A stretch of DNA of 64,000 nucleotides from Nageia nagi (lineage: Eukaryota; Pinophyta). Under the pieces are notes generated by a model that worked only from the letters and a program-made list of their open reading frames with translations, did not search any database and was not told where the DNA came from. Positions 52,601 through 58,690 of the stretch are shown here, one piece after another. The first letter of the stretch is position 1. The number at the start of each line of letters is the position of its first letter. The DNA lies in the NCBI GenBank assembly GCA_050084985.1, contig JBITNC010000001.1, forward strand, positions 183,892,001 to 183,956,000, read 5' to 3'. A program made the position numbers and the translations under genes.

Positions 52601-52990
52601 TTATATTAAATACCACGCATTGCTTAAAGCTTCTCTGTAAATTCTCCAATGCATTTATGTCCTCGGCGGAGATAAAAGGTTGTCCATCTAAAAAGCCAAA
52701 TATAAGATATTCATCAAAATACTGTAAATAAGCAAAAGCATAACAGAAAATTATTATGAATAGCAAAAAAGACCTGTTTGATCGATTTCAATATAAAGAG
52801 ATCTGAAATAAAGTTGACAGAGAGTACTCGGAAAATTAAAGAACTAGATGTTGAAAAAAATGCATATACCTGAGAATTTGGTCAGCCCTGCAATGTAGAT
52901 AACAGTTGCCAACAGACCAGTGACAATAGCTAGTATCATGCATAATTGAAGTATCTTCATCCTTTGCCTTCTTTTATATTTATCTCCCAT
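7670..52990 (-). CDS. MGP2: Sialyltransferase-like protein, GT29, 12 exons with a 40-kb intron
   Basis: Complement join(7670..7865, 7988..8097, 8215..8296, 8443..8597, 8729..8793, 8897..8987, 9168..9360, 12000..12100, 12257..12334, 12508..12594, 52614..52687, 52870..52990): 1353 nt, 450 residues. All introns are GT-AG and phases agree throughout. A TAG stop lies directly 5' of the ATG in frame. Residues 1-10 are basic and about 12-35 form a membrane anchor, so a type II Golgi protein. Sialyl motif L is at about 182-230 ([20 protein letters not shown]), motif S about 276-315 ([20 protein letters not shown]) with the paired cysteines C185 and C305, and a motif VS-like [17 protein letters not shown] at 333-349. 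Plant GT29 proteins of this type (Arabidopsis MGP2/SIA1 and SIA2) are known from pollen-tube growth and pectin work; the substrate here is inferred. Which paralogue it matches is not settled, so the symbol is tentative. Length fits the family (roughly 440-475). Confidence 0.9.
9361..11999 (-). other. GT29 intron 5 (2.64 kb) carrying a copia remnant
   Basis: The intron between coding exons 12000-12100 and 9168-9360. The donor is CTTCT|GTAAGTAC and the acceptor ATTGCAG|TAATAAATG (minus strand). The neighbouring introns are 103-182 bp, so most of its length comes from the copia fragment at about 9740-11700. Confidence 0.85.
9740..11700 (-). mobile_element. Ty1-copia pol remnant inside GT29 intron 5
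   Basis: Minus-strand reading from 11700 to 9740 gives, in order: the integrase C-terminal end (frames near 11600-11520 resembling the usual YDPxxxxxIxSRDVxF block), a linker, reverse transcriptase near 10990-10680 ([38 protein letters not shown], then the decayed YGLKQ-type end), then near 10320-10200 [20 protein letters not shown], and RNase H at 9983-9759 ([47 protein letters not shown]). Stops and frameshifts are numerous. Gag and both LTRs were not found. It lies in the sense orientation of the host gene. Confidence 0.8.
12780..13175. other. Intron 2 sequence between exon 3 and the copia LTR
   Basis: AT-rich intronic DNA. The plus-strand frame at 12835-13101 has no recognisable domain and no coding-like neighbours; treated as chance. 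Confidence 0.4.
13176..13692 (+). repeat. Copia 5' LTR
   Basis: Starts TGTTAGATTGG and ends ATCTACA just before the primer-binding site. It aligns along its whole length with 25324-25344 joined to 28780-29268 (shared stretches include AGACAAATTTC, CAACCTGATTC, TCAGATGACAAAA, GGAATCAATT and CTAATAAAACA). Confidence 0.85.
13695..13707 (+). other. Copia primer-binding site (initiator tRNA-Met type)
   Basis: TGGTATCAGAACC differs by little from TGGTATCAGAGC, the standard plant copia site complementary to the 3' end of initiator tRNA-Met, and lies two bases after the LTR end. Confidence 0.85.
14942..16393 (-). mobile_element. LINE-A, 5'-truncated, inserted in copia protease/integrase
   Basis: Minus-strand LINE: the first recognisable residues are [11 protein letters not shown] at about 16390, i.e. 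the element starts inside the RT block that normally reads CPLSPTLFGIYID, a typical 5' truncation. The catalytic box reads [12 protein letters not shown] where F-A-D-D is expected, so both aspartates are lost. [13 protein letters not shown] follows near 15900 and the C-terminal zinc-knuckle region near 15300-15180 ([20 protein letters not shown]). The copia frame is restored exactly when the segment is removed; the flanks TTTGTGAA and TTTTGAAG may be a decayed target duplication. Borders are good to about 10 bp. Confidence 0.8.
19438..20625. mobile_element. Non-autonomous hAT-like element, 1.19 kb, nested in LINE-B
   Basis: Perfect direct repeats GTCTAAAC at 19430-19437 and 20626-20633 (10 bp GGTCTAAACC if extended) flank a segment starting CTAAGTTGG and ending ACTTAG, so the outer six bases are inverted. 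Both ends carry copies of TTGGAAATGTTTCC-like sequence. LINE-B coding on either side joins when it is removed. The inside is extremely AT-rich (19780-20270) and has no transposase frame. An 8-bp duplication suits hAT; 9-10 bp would suit a Mutator-like element, so the superfamily is not settled. Confidence 0.75.
20509..20534. repeat. Palindromic TA microsatellite
   Basis: GTGGTGTGTATA followed by a TA run and TACACCAC forms a self-complementary stretch within the hAT-like element. Confidence 0.8.
23679..23804. repeat. Perfect 64-bp tandem duplication in LINE-B
   Basis: Positions 23679-23740 and 23743-23804 are identical (both begin CTTGGATTTTGGTGTCTTG and end TATTATGAGATT). In an otherwise diverged element, identity of the two copies implies a recent duplication, or an assembly artefact. 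Sixty-four is not a multiple of three, so it shifts the ORF1 frame. Confidence 0.9.
25308..25323 (+). other. Copia polypurine tract
   Basis: CAAGTGGGAGAA directly precedes the 3' LTR start TGTTGAAATG at 25324, the usual plus-strand priming site of copia elements. Confidence 0.7.
25324..25344 (+). repeat. Copia 3' LTR, left piece (21 bp)
   Basis: TGTTGAAATGATGATGTTGAT aligns base for base with the first 21 bases of the 5' LTR. The LTR is then broken by the hAT insertion. Confidence 0.8.
25345..28771 (+). mobile_element. hAT transposon inserted in the copia 3' LTR
   Basis: The 8-bp target duplication is ATGTTGAT (25337-25344) on the left and ATGTCGAT (28772-28779) on the right, one mismatch. 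The undisturbed 5' LTR has a single ATGCTGAT at the same place, which dates the order of events. The terminal inverted repeats are degenerate: TAGTGTTCAAAATAGC at the left, CAAGGTTGGAATACTC on the reverse strand at the right. The element is 3427 bp and codes for a DUF659-type hAT transposase. Confidence 0.9.
25936..28414 (+). pseudogene. hAT transposase (BED zinc finger, DUF659, hAT dimerisation)
   Basis: Probable join(25936..27252, 27373..27780, 27879..28414), all GT-AG. The start [15 protein letters not shown] follows a TTTCCAG acceptor-like site; a one-base loss near 25985 shifts the frame before [12 protein letters not shown]. The BED-type finger is at 26037-26190 ([20 protein letters not shown]). 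The DUF659 RNase H-like core follows ([16 protein letters not shown], then [20 protein letters not shown]), with one in-frame TAG at 27010. Exon 2 holds [20 protein letters not shown]. Exon 3 holds the C-terminal dimerisation part ([20 protein letters not shown]) and an acidic tail ([11 protein letters not shown]). Only two lesions were seen, so this is far better preserved than its host. Confidence 0.85.
28772..29268 (+). repeat. Copia 3' LTR, right piece with hAT target duplication
   Basis: From 28780 (GAAGAAAAGACAAATTTC) the sequence follows the 5' LTR to GAAAAATGTCCGTA at 29268. The first eight bases are the duplicated target. Many substitutions and small indels separate the two LTRs. Confidence 0.85.
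29269..33580. other. Unassigned intronic DNA
   Basis: No domain could be named. A plus-strand stretch at 30840-31420 (frame at 31094-31309, preceded by CYRCRNGD) looks weakly coding and might be an old retroelement gag, but the pattern is too broken to call. Short repeats of GAGATGGTTGAGGATGAA occur at 30088-30312. Confidence 0.35.
30205..30312. repeat. 54-bp tandem duplication
   Basis: GAGATGGTTGAGGATGAAAT begins at 30205 and again at 30259, and the copies stay aligned through CTTGTTGAA-C-TAAA. Two shorter units of the first 18-21 bases occur at about 30088 and 30108. Confidence 0.85.
33584..33978. repeat. Direct duplication, about 197-bp period
   Basis: TCAACATTGAACATTAGTGA at 33584 recurs as TCAACATTGAAAATTAGTGA at 33781. 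The copies share ATGTGTTGAA, CATTTTCTTTCTATTGAA, and AAGG/AGGAGATAA-AATGATT in the same order, with moderate divergence. No coding content. Confidence 0.85.
34104..34548. repeat. Direct duplication of about 170 bp, 272 bp apart
   Basis: ACTATATACAATATTT at about 34109 and 34381 starts two copies that share GAGCACA or AAGCACA, GATTACTGCATTCACTATAG, CAGCTTGTGATAGATTCA or TAGCTTGTGATAGATTCA, and AATGATGCCCCC. About 100 bp of other sequence lies between them. Confidence 0.85.
34549..38188. other. Unassigned intronic DNA
   Basis: Minus-strand frames at 35567-35979 and the plus-strand frame at 37191-37409 were inspected and gave no family. No LTR ends or target duplications were recognised. Possibly an eroded retroelement. 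Confidence 0.35.
38189..41412 (-). pseudogene. Long decayed reading frame of unknown family (about 1070 codons)
   Basis: From ATG at 41412 ([20 protein letters not shown]) one frame can be followed to about 39920, then after a single frameshift another to TAA at 38189. Some 20 in-frame stops interrupt it, yet long open parts survive (41334-40897, 40836-40564, 39883-39686, 39331-38963). The N-terminal half is alpha-helical and Lys/Glu-rich, with a hydrophobic patch near residue 80 ([20 protein letters not shown]) and a block [20 protein letters not shown]. The second half has acidic spacers, a basic cluster ([20 protein letters not shown]), PKRRRLD, and helical Lys/Glu-rich segments. The clusters suggest a nuclear protein. 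I do not recognise it; a large retroelement's extra ORF or gag-like protein is the likeliest class. It lies sense to the GT29 gene, in its intron. Confidence 0.6.
41804..41851. repeat. Strong hairpin, 22-bp arms and 4-base loop
   Basis: Left arm 41804-41825 (GGCACATGACCAAAAAAGAC...) pairs with right arm 41830-41851 at 20 of 22 positions around the loop AATC. It is the cleanest member of the family that recurs at 44262-45010. Confidence 0.9.
42052..42518 (-). repeat. LTR, family shared with 57310-57729 and 63700-64000
   Basis: On the minus strand it starts TGTTGGAATGTATAATGC at 42518, directly after a polypurine tract, and runs to about 42052 (CTTTCATGTGATCTTGG). Shared landmarks with the other copies are AGTGGTTCCTCCAAC, GGAGTACATCCACT, TCCTATAGCATA and CACAAATTGGTGT. 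The lower border is uncertain. Confidence 0.75.
42519..42530 (-). other. Polypurine tract before the LTR
   Basis: The minus strand reads ATTAAGGGGGAG immediately before TGTTGGAATG, the canonical copia layout, so the LTR at 42052-42518 is a 3' LTR and its internal region lies at higher coordinates. Confidence 0.75.
42535..43165 (-). repeat. Second LTR candidate or copia 3' non-coding tail
   Basis: After the copia RNase H stop at 43216 the minus strand has CTAGGAGGATG then TGTTGTGCTGTATAG (43165), which also looks like a polypurine tract and LTR start. A purine/pyrimidine-rich end (CTTTCTTCTCTCTTATTCGC) lies near 42550. Either this is the LTR of the copia and 42052-42518 is a different element's LTR, or it is internal non-coding DNA of the element ending at 42518. 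Confidence 0.4.
43216..44258 (-). pseudogene. Ty1-copia RT/RNase H 3' fragment
   Basis: From about 44258 downward the minus strand reads [20 protein letters not shown], then [16 protein letters not shown] with the YVDD catalytic pair intact, [15 protein letters not shown], and after one stop [20 protein letters not shown]. RNase H is well kept ([36 protein letters not shown]), then [20 protein letters not shown] and the copia terminus [12 protein letters not shown]. Only about five stops occur, so it is younger than the other copias here. The N-terminal half of RT and everything upstream is missing: at 44258 the sequence passes straight into the hairpin array. Confidence 0.85.
44262..45010. 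repeat. Array of hairpin-forming repeats, about 114-bp period
   Basis: Six diverged units start near 44287, 44452, 44527, 44730, 44844 and 44958; the last three are exactly about 114 bp apart. Each has GGCGCATGCCAAAAAAAGAC-like sequence followed a few bases later by its inverted counterpart (CTTGTCTTTTGGAGTCATGC), so each can fold into a hairpin with a short loop. Spacers also repeat (CAACTTCCTAG, AAGCTTCCT). The isolated hairpin at 41804-41851 belongs to the same family, so the array was probably continuous before the copia/LTR segment at about 42050-44258 entered. Confidence 0.85.
45011..48138. other. Unassigned intronic DNA
   Basis: The plus-strand frame at 45685-45915 ([20 protein letters not shown]) looks more coding-like than its surroundings but matches nothing I know. 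A local inverted repeat around 46870-46940 (AAGTCT-TTGGAAAGACT) was seen. No LTR ends recognised. Confidence 0.35.
48139..50836. repeat. 2.7-kb palindrome with two 1.34-kb arms
   Basis: The left arm (about 48150-49492) and right arm (about 49498-50825) are inverted copies that stay in register over their whole length. Examples: left TTTTAATTTACTTTGTAA at 48165 against its complement near 50818; left GATTTGGAGAGCTTTGCT near 48685 against the complement near 50310; left TCTATTGTTGTTGTG near 49436 against the complement near 49550. The centre is TTCAAGTggtatACTTGAA at 49486-49504, with virtually no spacer. An 8-bp direct repeat ACTATACC sits at 48131-48138 and 50837-50844, just outside. The arms are diverged, so it is not a simple assembly fold-back. 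Confidence 0.9.
50841..51195. repeat. Direct repeat of about 90 bp next to the palindrome
   Basis: ACCTGTAATATACGTGCATA at 50842 recurs as ACCTGTACTATATGTGCATG at 51109. Both continue through GATGTTACACAGAATACAA, TTCTCGAA-TAACA-AATACAG and CAAAAG-AAATAT. Confidence 0.85.
51196..52613. other. Intron 2 sequence next to exon 2
   Basis: No element ends or domains recognised. The 94- and 101-codon plus-strand frames at 51980-52264 and 51583-51888 show no family resemblance and lie inside the intron. Confidence 0.4.
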
Positions 52991-52994
52991 CTAG

Positions 52995-53143
52995 AACAAC
53001 TAAAAATTGATATCGCAGACGTTGCTAAACACAGAAACCAGGCATTCCCAGATAGTGAAATCAATTTTGAGGATTGTATCTCAAGAGATCTGTCGTTTTT
53101 CTTGGAGCTTGCTGATGTTCAACAGAATTATGCTTCCATCAAG
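52995..53143 (+). other. Exon-like stretch on the plus strand, divergent from GT29
   Basis: A pyrimidine-rich acceptor (TTTATCTCCCATCTAG) precedes 149 bp that read QLKIDIADVAKHRNQAFPDS through ADVQQNYASIK without a stop, then a donor AAG|GTATTCC. Composition is strongly protein-like and codons are ordinary. No partner exon was found on the plus strand nearby. It begins 5 bp from the GT29 start codon, on the other strand, so it would overlap that gene's 5' UTR. It may be a real exon of an unseen gene or a captured exon fragment. Confidence 0.4.
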
Positions 53144-56100
53144 GTATTCCTAAACATGTTTTGAAATAATAACTTCACCTCCCCTACTTGTTCTTTTAAG
53201 AGTGTAAAACAGTTTGTTGGTGCACTGAGTCAAAACGCGAAGAAAAATATAATAAGTTATCGAGTTTTCTAGAATAGAAAAAATTAAAAAACAAAATATC
53301 AAAATATAAGATTGAAACAAAAGTACAAGATGATAATGAACTATTAGACTTATTTCAATATGTTTTTTTTTTTTTTCCGATGAAATTATTTTTGTGAGTC
53401 AAGTTCTTGAAATTAGATTTCGTGTTTGAAGGTTTCTTTTTTATCAAAGTTACATGGGAGTCACATTCAATTTCATCCACGTCAACAGGTCACCCATCGA
53501 TTGGACTTAGTATATCAACATGATGTGAGGGGGGAGAGTTTTGAATTGGGACGTCCCTTTTGCAACTTGAGAGTTTTACATAGGTTTTATTTATAATATG
53601 TGCATTTGGTTTACTCAATTAGGTGGTTTAATCTTATCTTTATTGTTACTTATAAAGATAGATTAAAAATATCTTTATAATAATTTTAATTTTATTATAG
53701 TAATGTTTTAGTAGAAAGTTTTAGTAAAGAGGATAAGCATTTTTTATAAATGAATAAGTATGATAATTTGACATGATCAATTTTAAAATATATTTTATGA
53801 TTAATAGATAATAATAAAGATTATCGTAGATAAATGTGTAGCATGTATAAATGATATTGAAAAGCAAATAATAGAGAAATTGATAAATAAAATGGCAATA
53901 ATGTTATTAAGATCCACAATACAAAGAATACTACATGTATCTCATGAAAAAGAAAAAGGACTAACATGAAAGGAATTATGACAAAAAGTATGATACTTTA
54001 ATGATTCAAAAAGTATGAAGTATGACAAAAAGTTTTGATACTTCAAATTTTAATTCTACATTTATTATAAAAGAGGTGGGATATTTCAAGTTCTTAATTT
54101 ATTTTTTACTATTTACATTTTGAGTTTTTCTATCTTATTGATTTTTCTTGCATTTGAATTATAGATATTAAATTTTGATTCTTGTAATTGAAAAAATATA
54201 AAATTTAGGAATTTAAAATGATTTATTATTTGGAGGAAAATAATAATAACATAAATCTAAATTTTATAAGACAAAGTTGGTTAACCCAAGTTTAGATCAT
54301 GTTTCAAGTATAAATAGTAAGTTCAAGATCATTTCAAATGATCAATTCTTGGGTGATCAAACATCAATCTTCTCGATAGATAAAGATTTGAATTGTTAAT
54401 CTCTTGAAATGCAATACCTCCATGATTATCAATAAGAGAATTTCTTGAAGAAGATATTGCTACCACCTTATGTTGTATCAAAAGATATTTTATGCCTAAA
54501 TTAAGAGTTTTGATTTGAATCAAAGTAAGCAAATTTAGAACCAAAGTCATGAAGTCATCTAATAATCAACACAACTTTCAAACTTGTAAAATTATCAAAG
54601 ATTGGATTACCGTAGGTCCTACATATGATTATAGGATTGTATCATTCTTATTTCCATGATATTTGCTTCTAACTTCAACCTTTAAGCTCATTGTAACCTT
54701 GATTTATTCATTTTAGGTATCAAATAGATGTTTTTGTGTTATTTATTTATTTTTATCCACTAACTTATGGATGGATCTTGACTGTCATTAAGTTTGATCC
54801 CAACCTCCTAAAATTCTAGGATAAGCATTAAAACCCTTTCAAAACCCTAGTTTGTAAGAATCATTTGGGAGAGGTTAGGATGCTTTACTAAGGGGTTTTA
54901 TTCATCCAAATCAAGTACATAAAGTATTATTTTTAACATTTCATGCTGATATATGTTAAATATAAGACTAGTATACATATTTTCTTCAATGTTTGTATAG
55001 ATCTCTTATGTTCCTATGTCTTGAAAGTGCATCATTTTATTATGTGTTTCTACACACACACACACACTAGATTAAATATTAATTTGTAGGCTTAATATCG
55101 TAAATTACTTTTATTTTATCTAGTTTTTTTTATGAACTATTGTTATAATACACAACAAATAAGTATTCAAACATAGGGACTGTAGTGTGTAATATACATA
55201 TTTTAATTCTTATCTAACATCCTTTGTTCAAATAATGTAACAAAGGGTACAATAGTTTATATTTTAATCTTTGATTTCCAATATAACCTCAAATGGTAAA
55301 AATAATTAAACAACCTAAATAATATGGGTTCTTATAAATTGAATAGATACTAGATCAAAAGAACATACAAAAGGAAAATAATAGTGAAAATAAACACATA
55401 AGGAGGGACAAGCATAATACTTCTAAGGATAAAAAAGTGAAATGGTAAAGAGATCTACAACTTTTCCTTGTGCTTCTATTTAAGAGTACCCAACCATGTT
55501 GATTCAATGATCTTTGATTTTCTACGCTAGTATGATTCCCCACTCCTTATTTCTAACACTAATGCAATTATATCTCCACTCTTGCTTGTTGATGCTCATT
55601 TAGTATTTGATAATGTTATTTAGACAAAATCATAATTAATATTTCATGCTCATACCCTCATACTAATTCATCATTGAAATTTTGTTCATTTCAATCGCTA
55701 ATACCTCCCTATTATTGGTAATGCATAAACATTCATTTTTGTTATTAATATCTCCCTCTTACCAGTGGTTGGACATGAATACATATTCTTGCTTTTGAAT
55801 TTGAGGAGATTTGGATTTTTTTGTAGCTCTTGTAGTATCTTGAAGTTTTCAATCTAAATGAATTTTTGGTCTTTGAATCATTATTCTTTATGGTTAGTTT
55901 AGTGATATGCTATGATGCTTCTATCTTCCTTCAATTAAGCATTTTATAATAATGGTATAAAAATATTTGAGAATCTAGTATAGAAAAAATTTCATACTTT
56001 TAAAAATTTCATTCTTAGTTGTCATAGACTTGATGTGTTTTATTATGAAATATGCTTCATGGTGACTTCCTTCCTGGGTCTTCTCTTGAAATCAATGGAG

Positions 56101-57309
56101 GTGCAAATCAAAACTATTGAAATTAAAAAAAATGTTAAGGTCAAAATGTCCTAAATAATTTATCATGACTCCTTTTTTATTTAAAATCAATAAAATATCA
56201 CATTCCCTCCTTTTATTTAAAATAAATAAAATGTCACATTCCCTCCTTTTTCATGTAAATTCAAATCATTGAAATTGAATTGGTTTTTTTTAAATGCTTA
56301 TATTCTTAAAAATAATGTTATCCAAGTATTCAAAATTTTAATAATGTAAACCTATATATATTTCAAGAGGTGATATTTGATCAATTAATGCAATAAAAGA
56401 GATTTACTTTTCAAAACTATTTAATTTATCTTTCTTTTATCAATTGGTAAATTCTAGTTTAAATGAAGATATTATGACTTATAATAAAAAAATCCTCTTA
56501 ACATTCTTGATGATCCTTCTTAATTGCTCGAGACCTGTAGCAAATTAAAGAAGATAAAAAAAATAATACTAAGTACAATAGTGATACATATATTTAAATT
56601 TATGTTCTACGTTTATTTTTAAAGTAATGATTGGAGGTTAGATATATCCTTAGTATCATAGAATAATATCATCCATCACATATAATTAAGTTCAATCTTA
56701 AGAATTTAGTATAATTAATTTAAAATATACTTAAAGGAGTCATGTATTTAAATATCTTAAGTAGTGTCTTCCATTAATAATTATTAATTGTCCTTAATCT
56801 AGGGTCTTAGGTAATTTTGGTTGTTACAAAATAACTGGTTAACATGATGTAATAACAATTTTCTCAAGAGATGCTAAAATAAAGAAGAGCATGTTATGGG
56901 CTCTTATTAACATGGTAAGAAGAATGTCCATCAAAAGGTACCCTCGAGTTTCAACACTCAACTTTAGAAGAATTGCATGATCTATGAGAAGAAAGGTGTT
57001 GAGTTAAAATATCATTAGTACAACTCTTTTGCATAAGGATCATAAAAAAATAAAAATATATGAAGAAAATATGACCATATTCTATAAATAATGGCTAACA
57101 AAAGCACAAGCAACTACAATAATGATAATGAAATAAATAAGAAAAATAATATTAATATAACAAAATCTACAAATTTTAACTTTTTTCTAACTCATTAGGA
57201 ACAACCCTCAACTACATCTACTTGATGGAATTGAAGGATTACATAAACCAAGATCTCTTTGAAGCTTCTCCAAAAAATCTAACATTTATCTAGCTAGAAA
57301 AATTAAAAA
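53144..57309. other. AT-rich gene-free stretch
   Basis: Contains the expected promoter side of the GT29 gene (a TATA-like ATATAATA on the plus strand near 53247), an AC dinucleotide run at 55052-55067 and a 36-bp tandem repeat at about 56171-56246. No coding domain or complete element recognised. Confidence 0.4.
56171..56246. repeat. 36-bp tandem repeat, two copies
   Basis: TTTATTTAAAATCAATAAAA...CACATTCCCTCC is followed by TTTATTTAAAATAAATAAAA...CACATTCCCTCC, offset 36 bp (CATTCCCTCC at 56201 and 56237). Confidence 0.85.
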
Positions 57310-57729
57310 ACAATCACATAAAAGATAACACACCTTGTATAGTGGTTCCTCCAACTCTTGGGAGTACATCCACTTCGAACCATCATTCTATTACTTTCTC
57401 ACAAGATAACTCTCCTACAAATTCTCAAGAATTCTTCTATAATAATTCTTGTACAATACTCTTACAAAAGCATTCCTACACCTCTACAAGACAAGCATAA
57501 CCATGCTTCATCAAGTTACACAATGAAAGGGGTACCTCTCTATTTATAAGAAGAAACCCACCTTTTAACCTTATTTTTACCCTAAGATAAGGTTAAAGGT
57601 GTTTCTATATTTATTCCTCCTTCTATATTTATTCCCTTCATACTTTAAGGTATCTAAATATACTTTAAGCATTGAGTGAATTTACATTAAAGATAAATAT
57701 TACACAATATTACATTATAATTTCCAACA
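57310..57729 (-). repeat. LTR (diverged copy of the 42052-42518 family)
   Basis: The minus strand starts TGTTGGAAATTATAATG at 57729. It shares with the other copies AGTGGTTCCTCCAAC, GGGAGTACATCCACT, a TATA-box-like TATAAATAG and a TGAATTTAC-AA-GA-TAAT block near the start. No polypurine tract precedes it: the plus-strand copia protease fragment abuts directly at 57732, so it is a solo or broken LTR. Confidence 0.7.
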
Positions 57730-57731
57730 CT

Positions 57732-58690
57732 ACTTGGTATGTGGACTTTAATGCTTTCAAACATATGATTGATAAAAATTATTTGTTTATTTCCCTCAAC
57801 TAAAAATCCTATAATGGTCAAGTCATATTAGTTAATGATACACCTTATTCTATTCAAGGTGATGGAAATCTTATTTTTCAACTTAAACATCACAATTCTC
57901 ATATCAAAAATATTCTCTATGTGCCTAGTCTCAAGAGGAACTTATTATCTATCAATTAACTTATGGACAATAACTTACAAGTTTAGTTTGATCATGTTAA
58001 TGGTGAAAAATGTTATATCATTAAAAATGAGTCCAAGGAATCTCATATGATCACTCATGCTTTAGGTTTAGTGAAATTGTTCCTACTTGATATTGTTATA
58101 CTCAATAATCAAGATTTTATACTTCATGTTATAGATGCTACTTCACTTTAGCACCAATGATAAAAACATCTCAATATTTCTACTACCTAATCACTCTCTA
58201 GAAGAATAACATGGTACACATGTTTTCAACTTTCACTAAACTTGATATTATTTATTCTACTTATTTACTAGTAAAGAAACATTATGCTCCATTTGATTCA
58301 AGTAGACATATCGAGCTAAGGATCCATTAGATGTGACTCATACAAATCTATGTCAGCCCTTAAAGAATAATCTTAATGGTGACCATCATTTCTATATATT
58401 ATTGATGATTACATTCATAAAGTTTGGATGTAATGATTGGAAAAAAAATATTAAGGTTTCTCATTCTTCAAGAACTTTAAATCCCTTGTAAAGAATGAAA
58501 TTGATCACTATAATCATATCATCTACTTAGATTGAGGGGGAAATATACATCCAATGAGTTTTCATCCCTTTTGAAGTAGGATAAAATCAAGCAATTTTTA
58601 AGTACTTTGTAAACATCCCAACAAATGAATTTTTTGAGCAATGTAATTGTGCTATTATGGAAATAATGCATAATATGTTGAAATATACTA
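57732..58690 (+). pseudogene. Ty1-copia fragment A: protease to integrase
   Basis: The plus strand reads TWYVDFNAFKHMI (decayed DSGAxxHM protease start), GQVILVNDTPYSIQGDGNLI, IKNILYVPSLKRNLLSIN, and after several breaks an integrase part (AKDPLDVTHTNLCQPLKNN near 58315, a GGEFTS-like piece near 58535, and CAIMEIMHNM near 58660). The protease Asp-Ser-Gly has become Asp-Phe-Asn. The 5' end is cut at the LTR border and the 3' end at the join with fragment B. Confidence 0.7.

Larger units (their letters stand above)
12595..52613 (-). other. GT29 intron 2, about 40.0 kb
   Basis: Bounded on the minus strand by the donor CAATGCGTG|GTATTT after exon 2 (52614) and the acceptor TGTTGCAG|AGCGCT before exon 3 (12594), both phase 0. 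It holds the copia nest (13176-29268), the unknown long frame (38189-41412), the hairpin repeats, a copia 3' fragment and the 2.7-kb palindrome. Very long TE-filled introns are known in conifers. The link between the two exon groups is inferred from matching phase and from the domain order (anchor plus stem, then catalytic domain). Confidence 0.8.

Noticed and set aside
55052-55067. AC dinucleotide run
   Set aside because: Ordinary short microsatellite.
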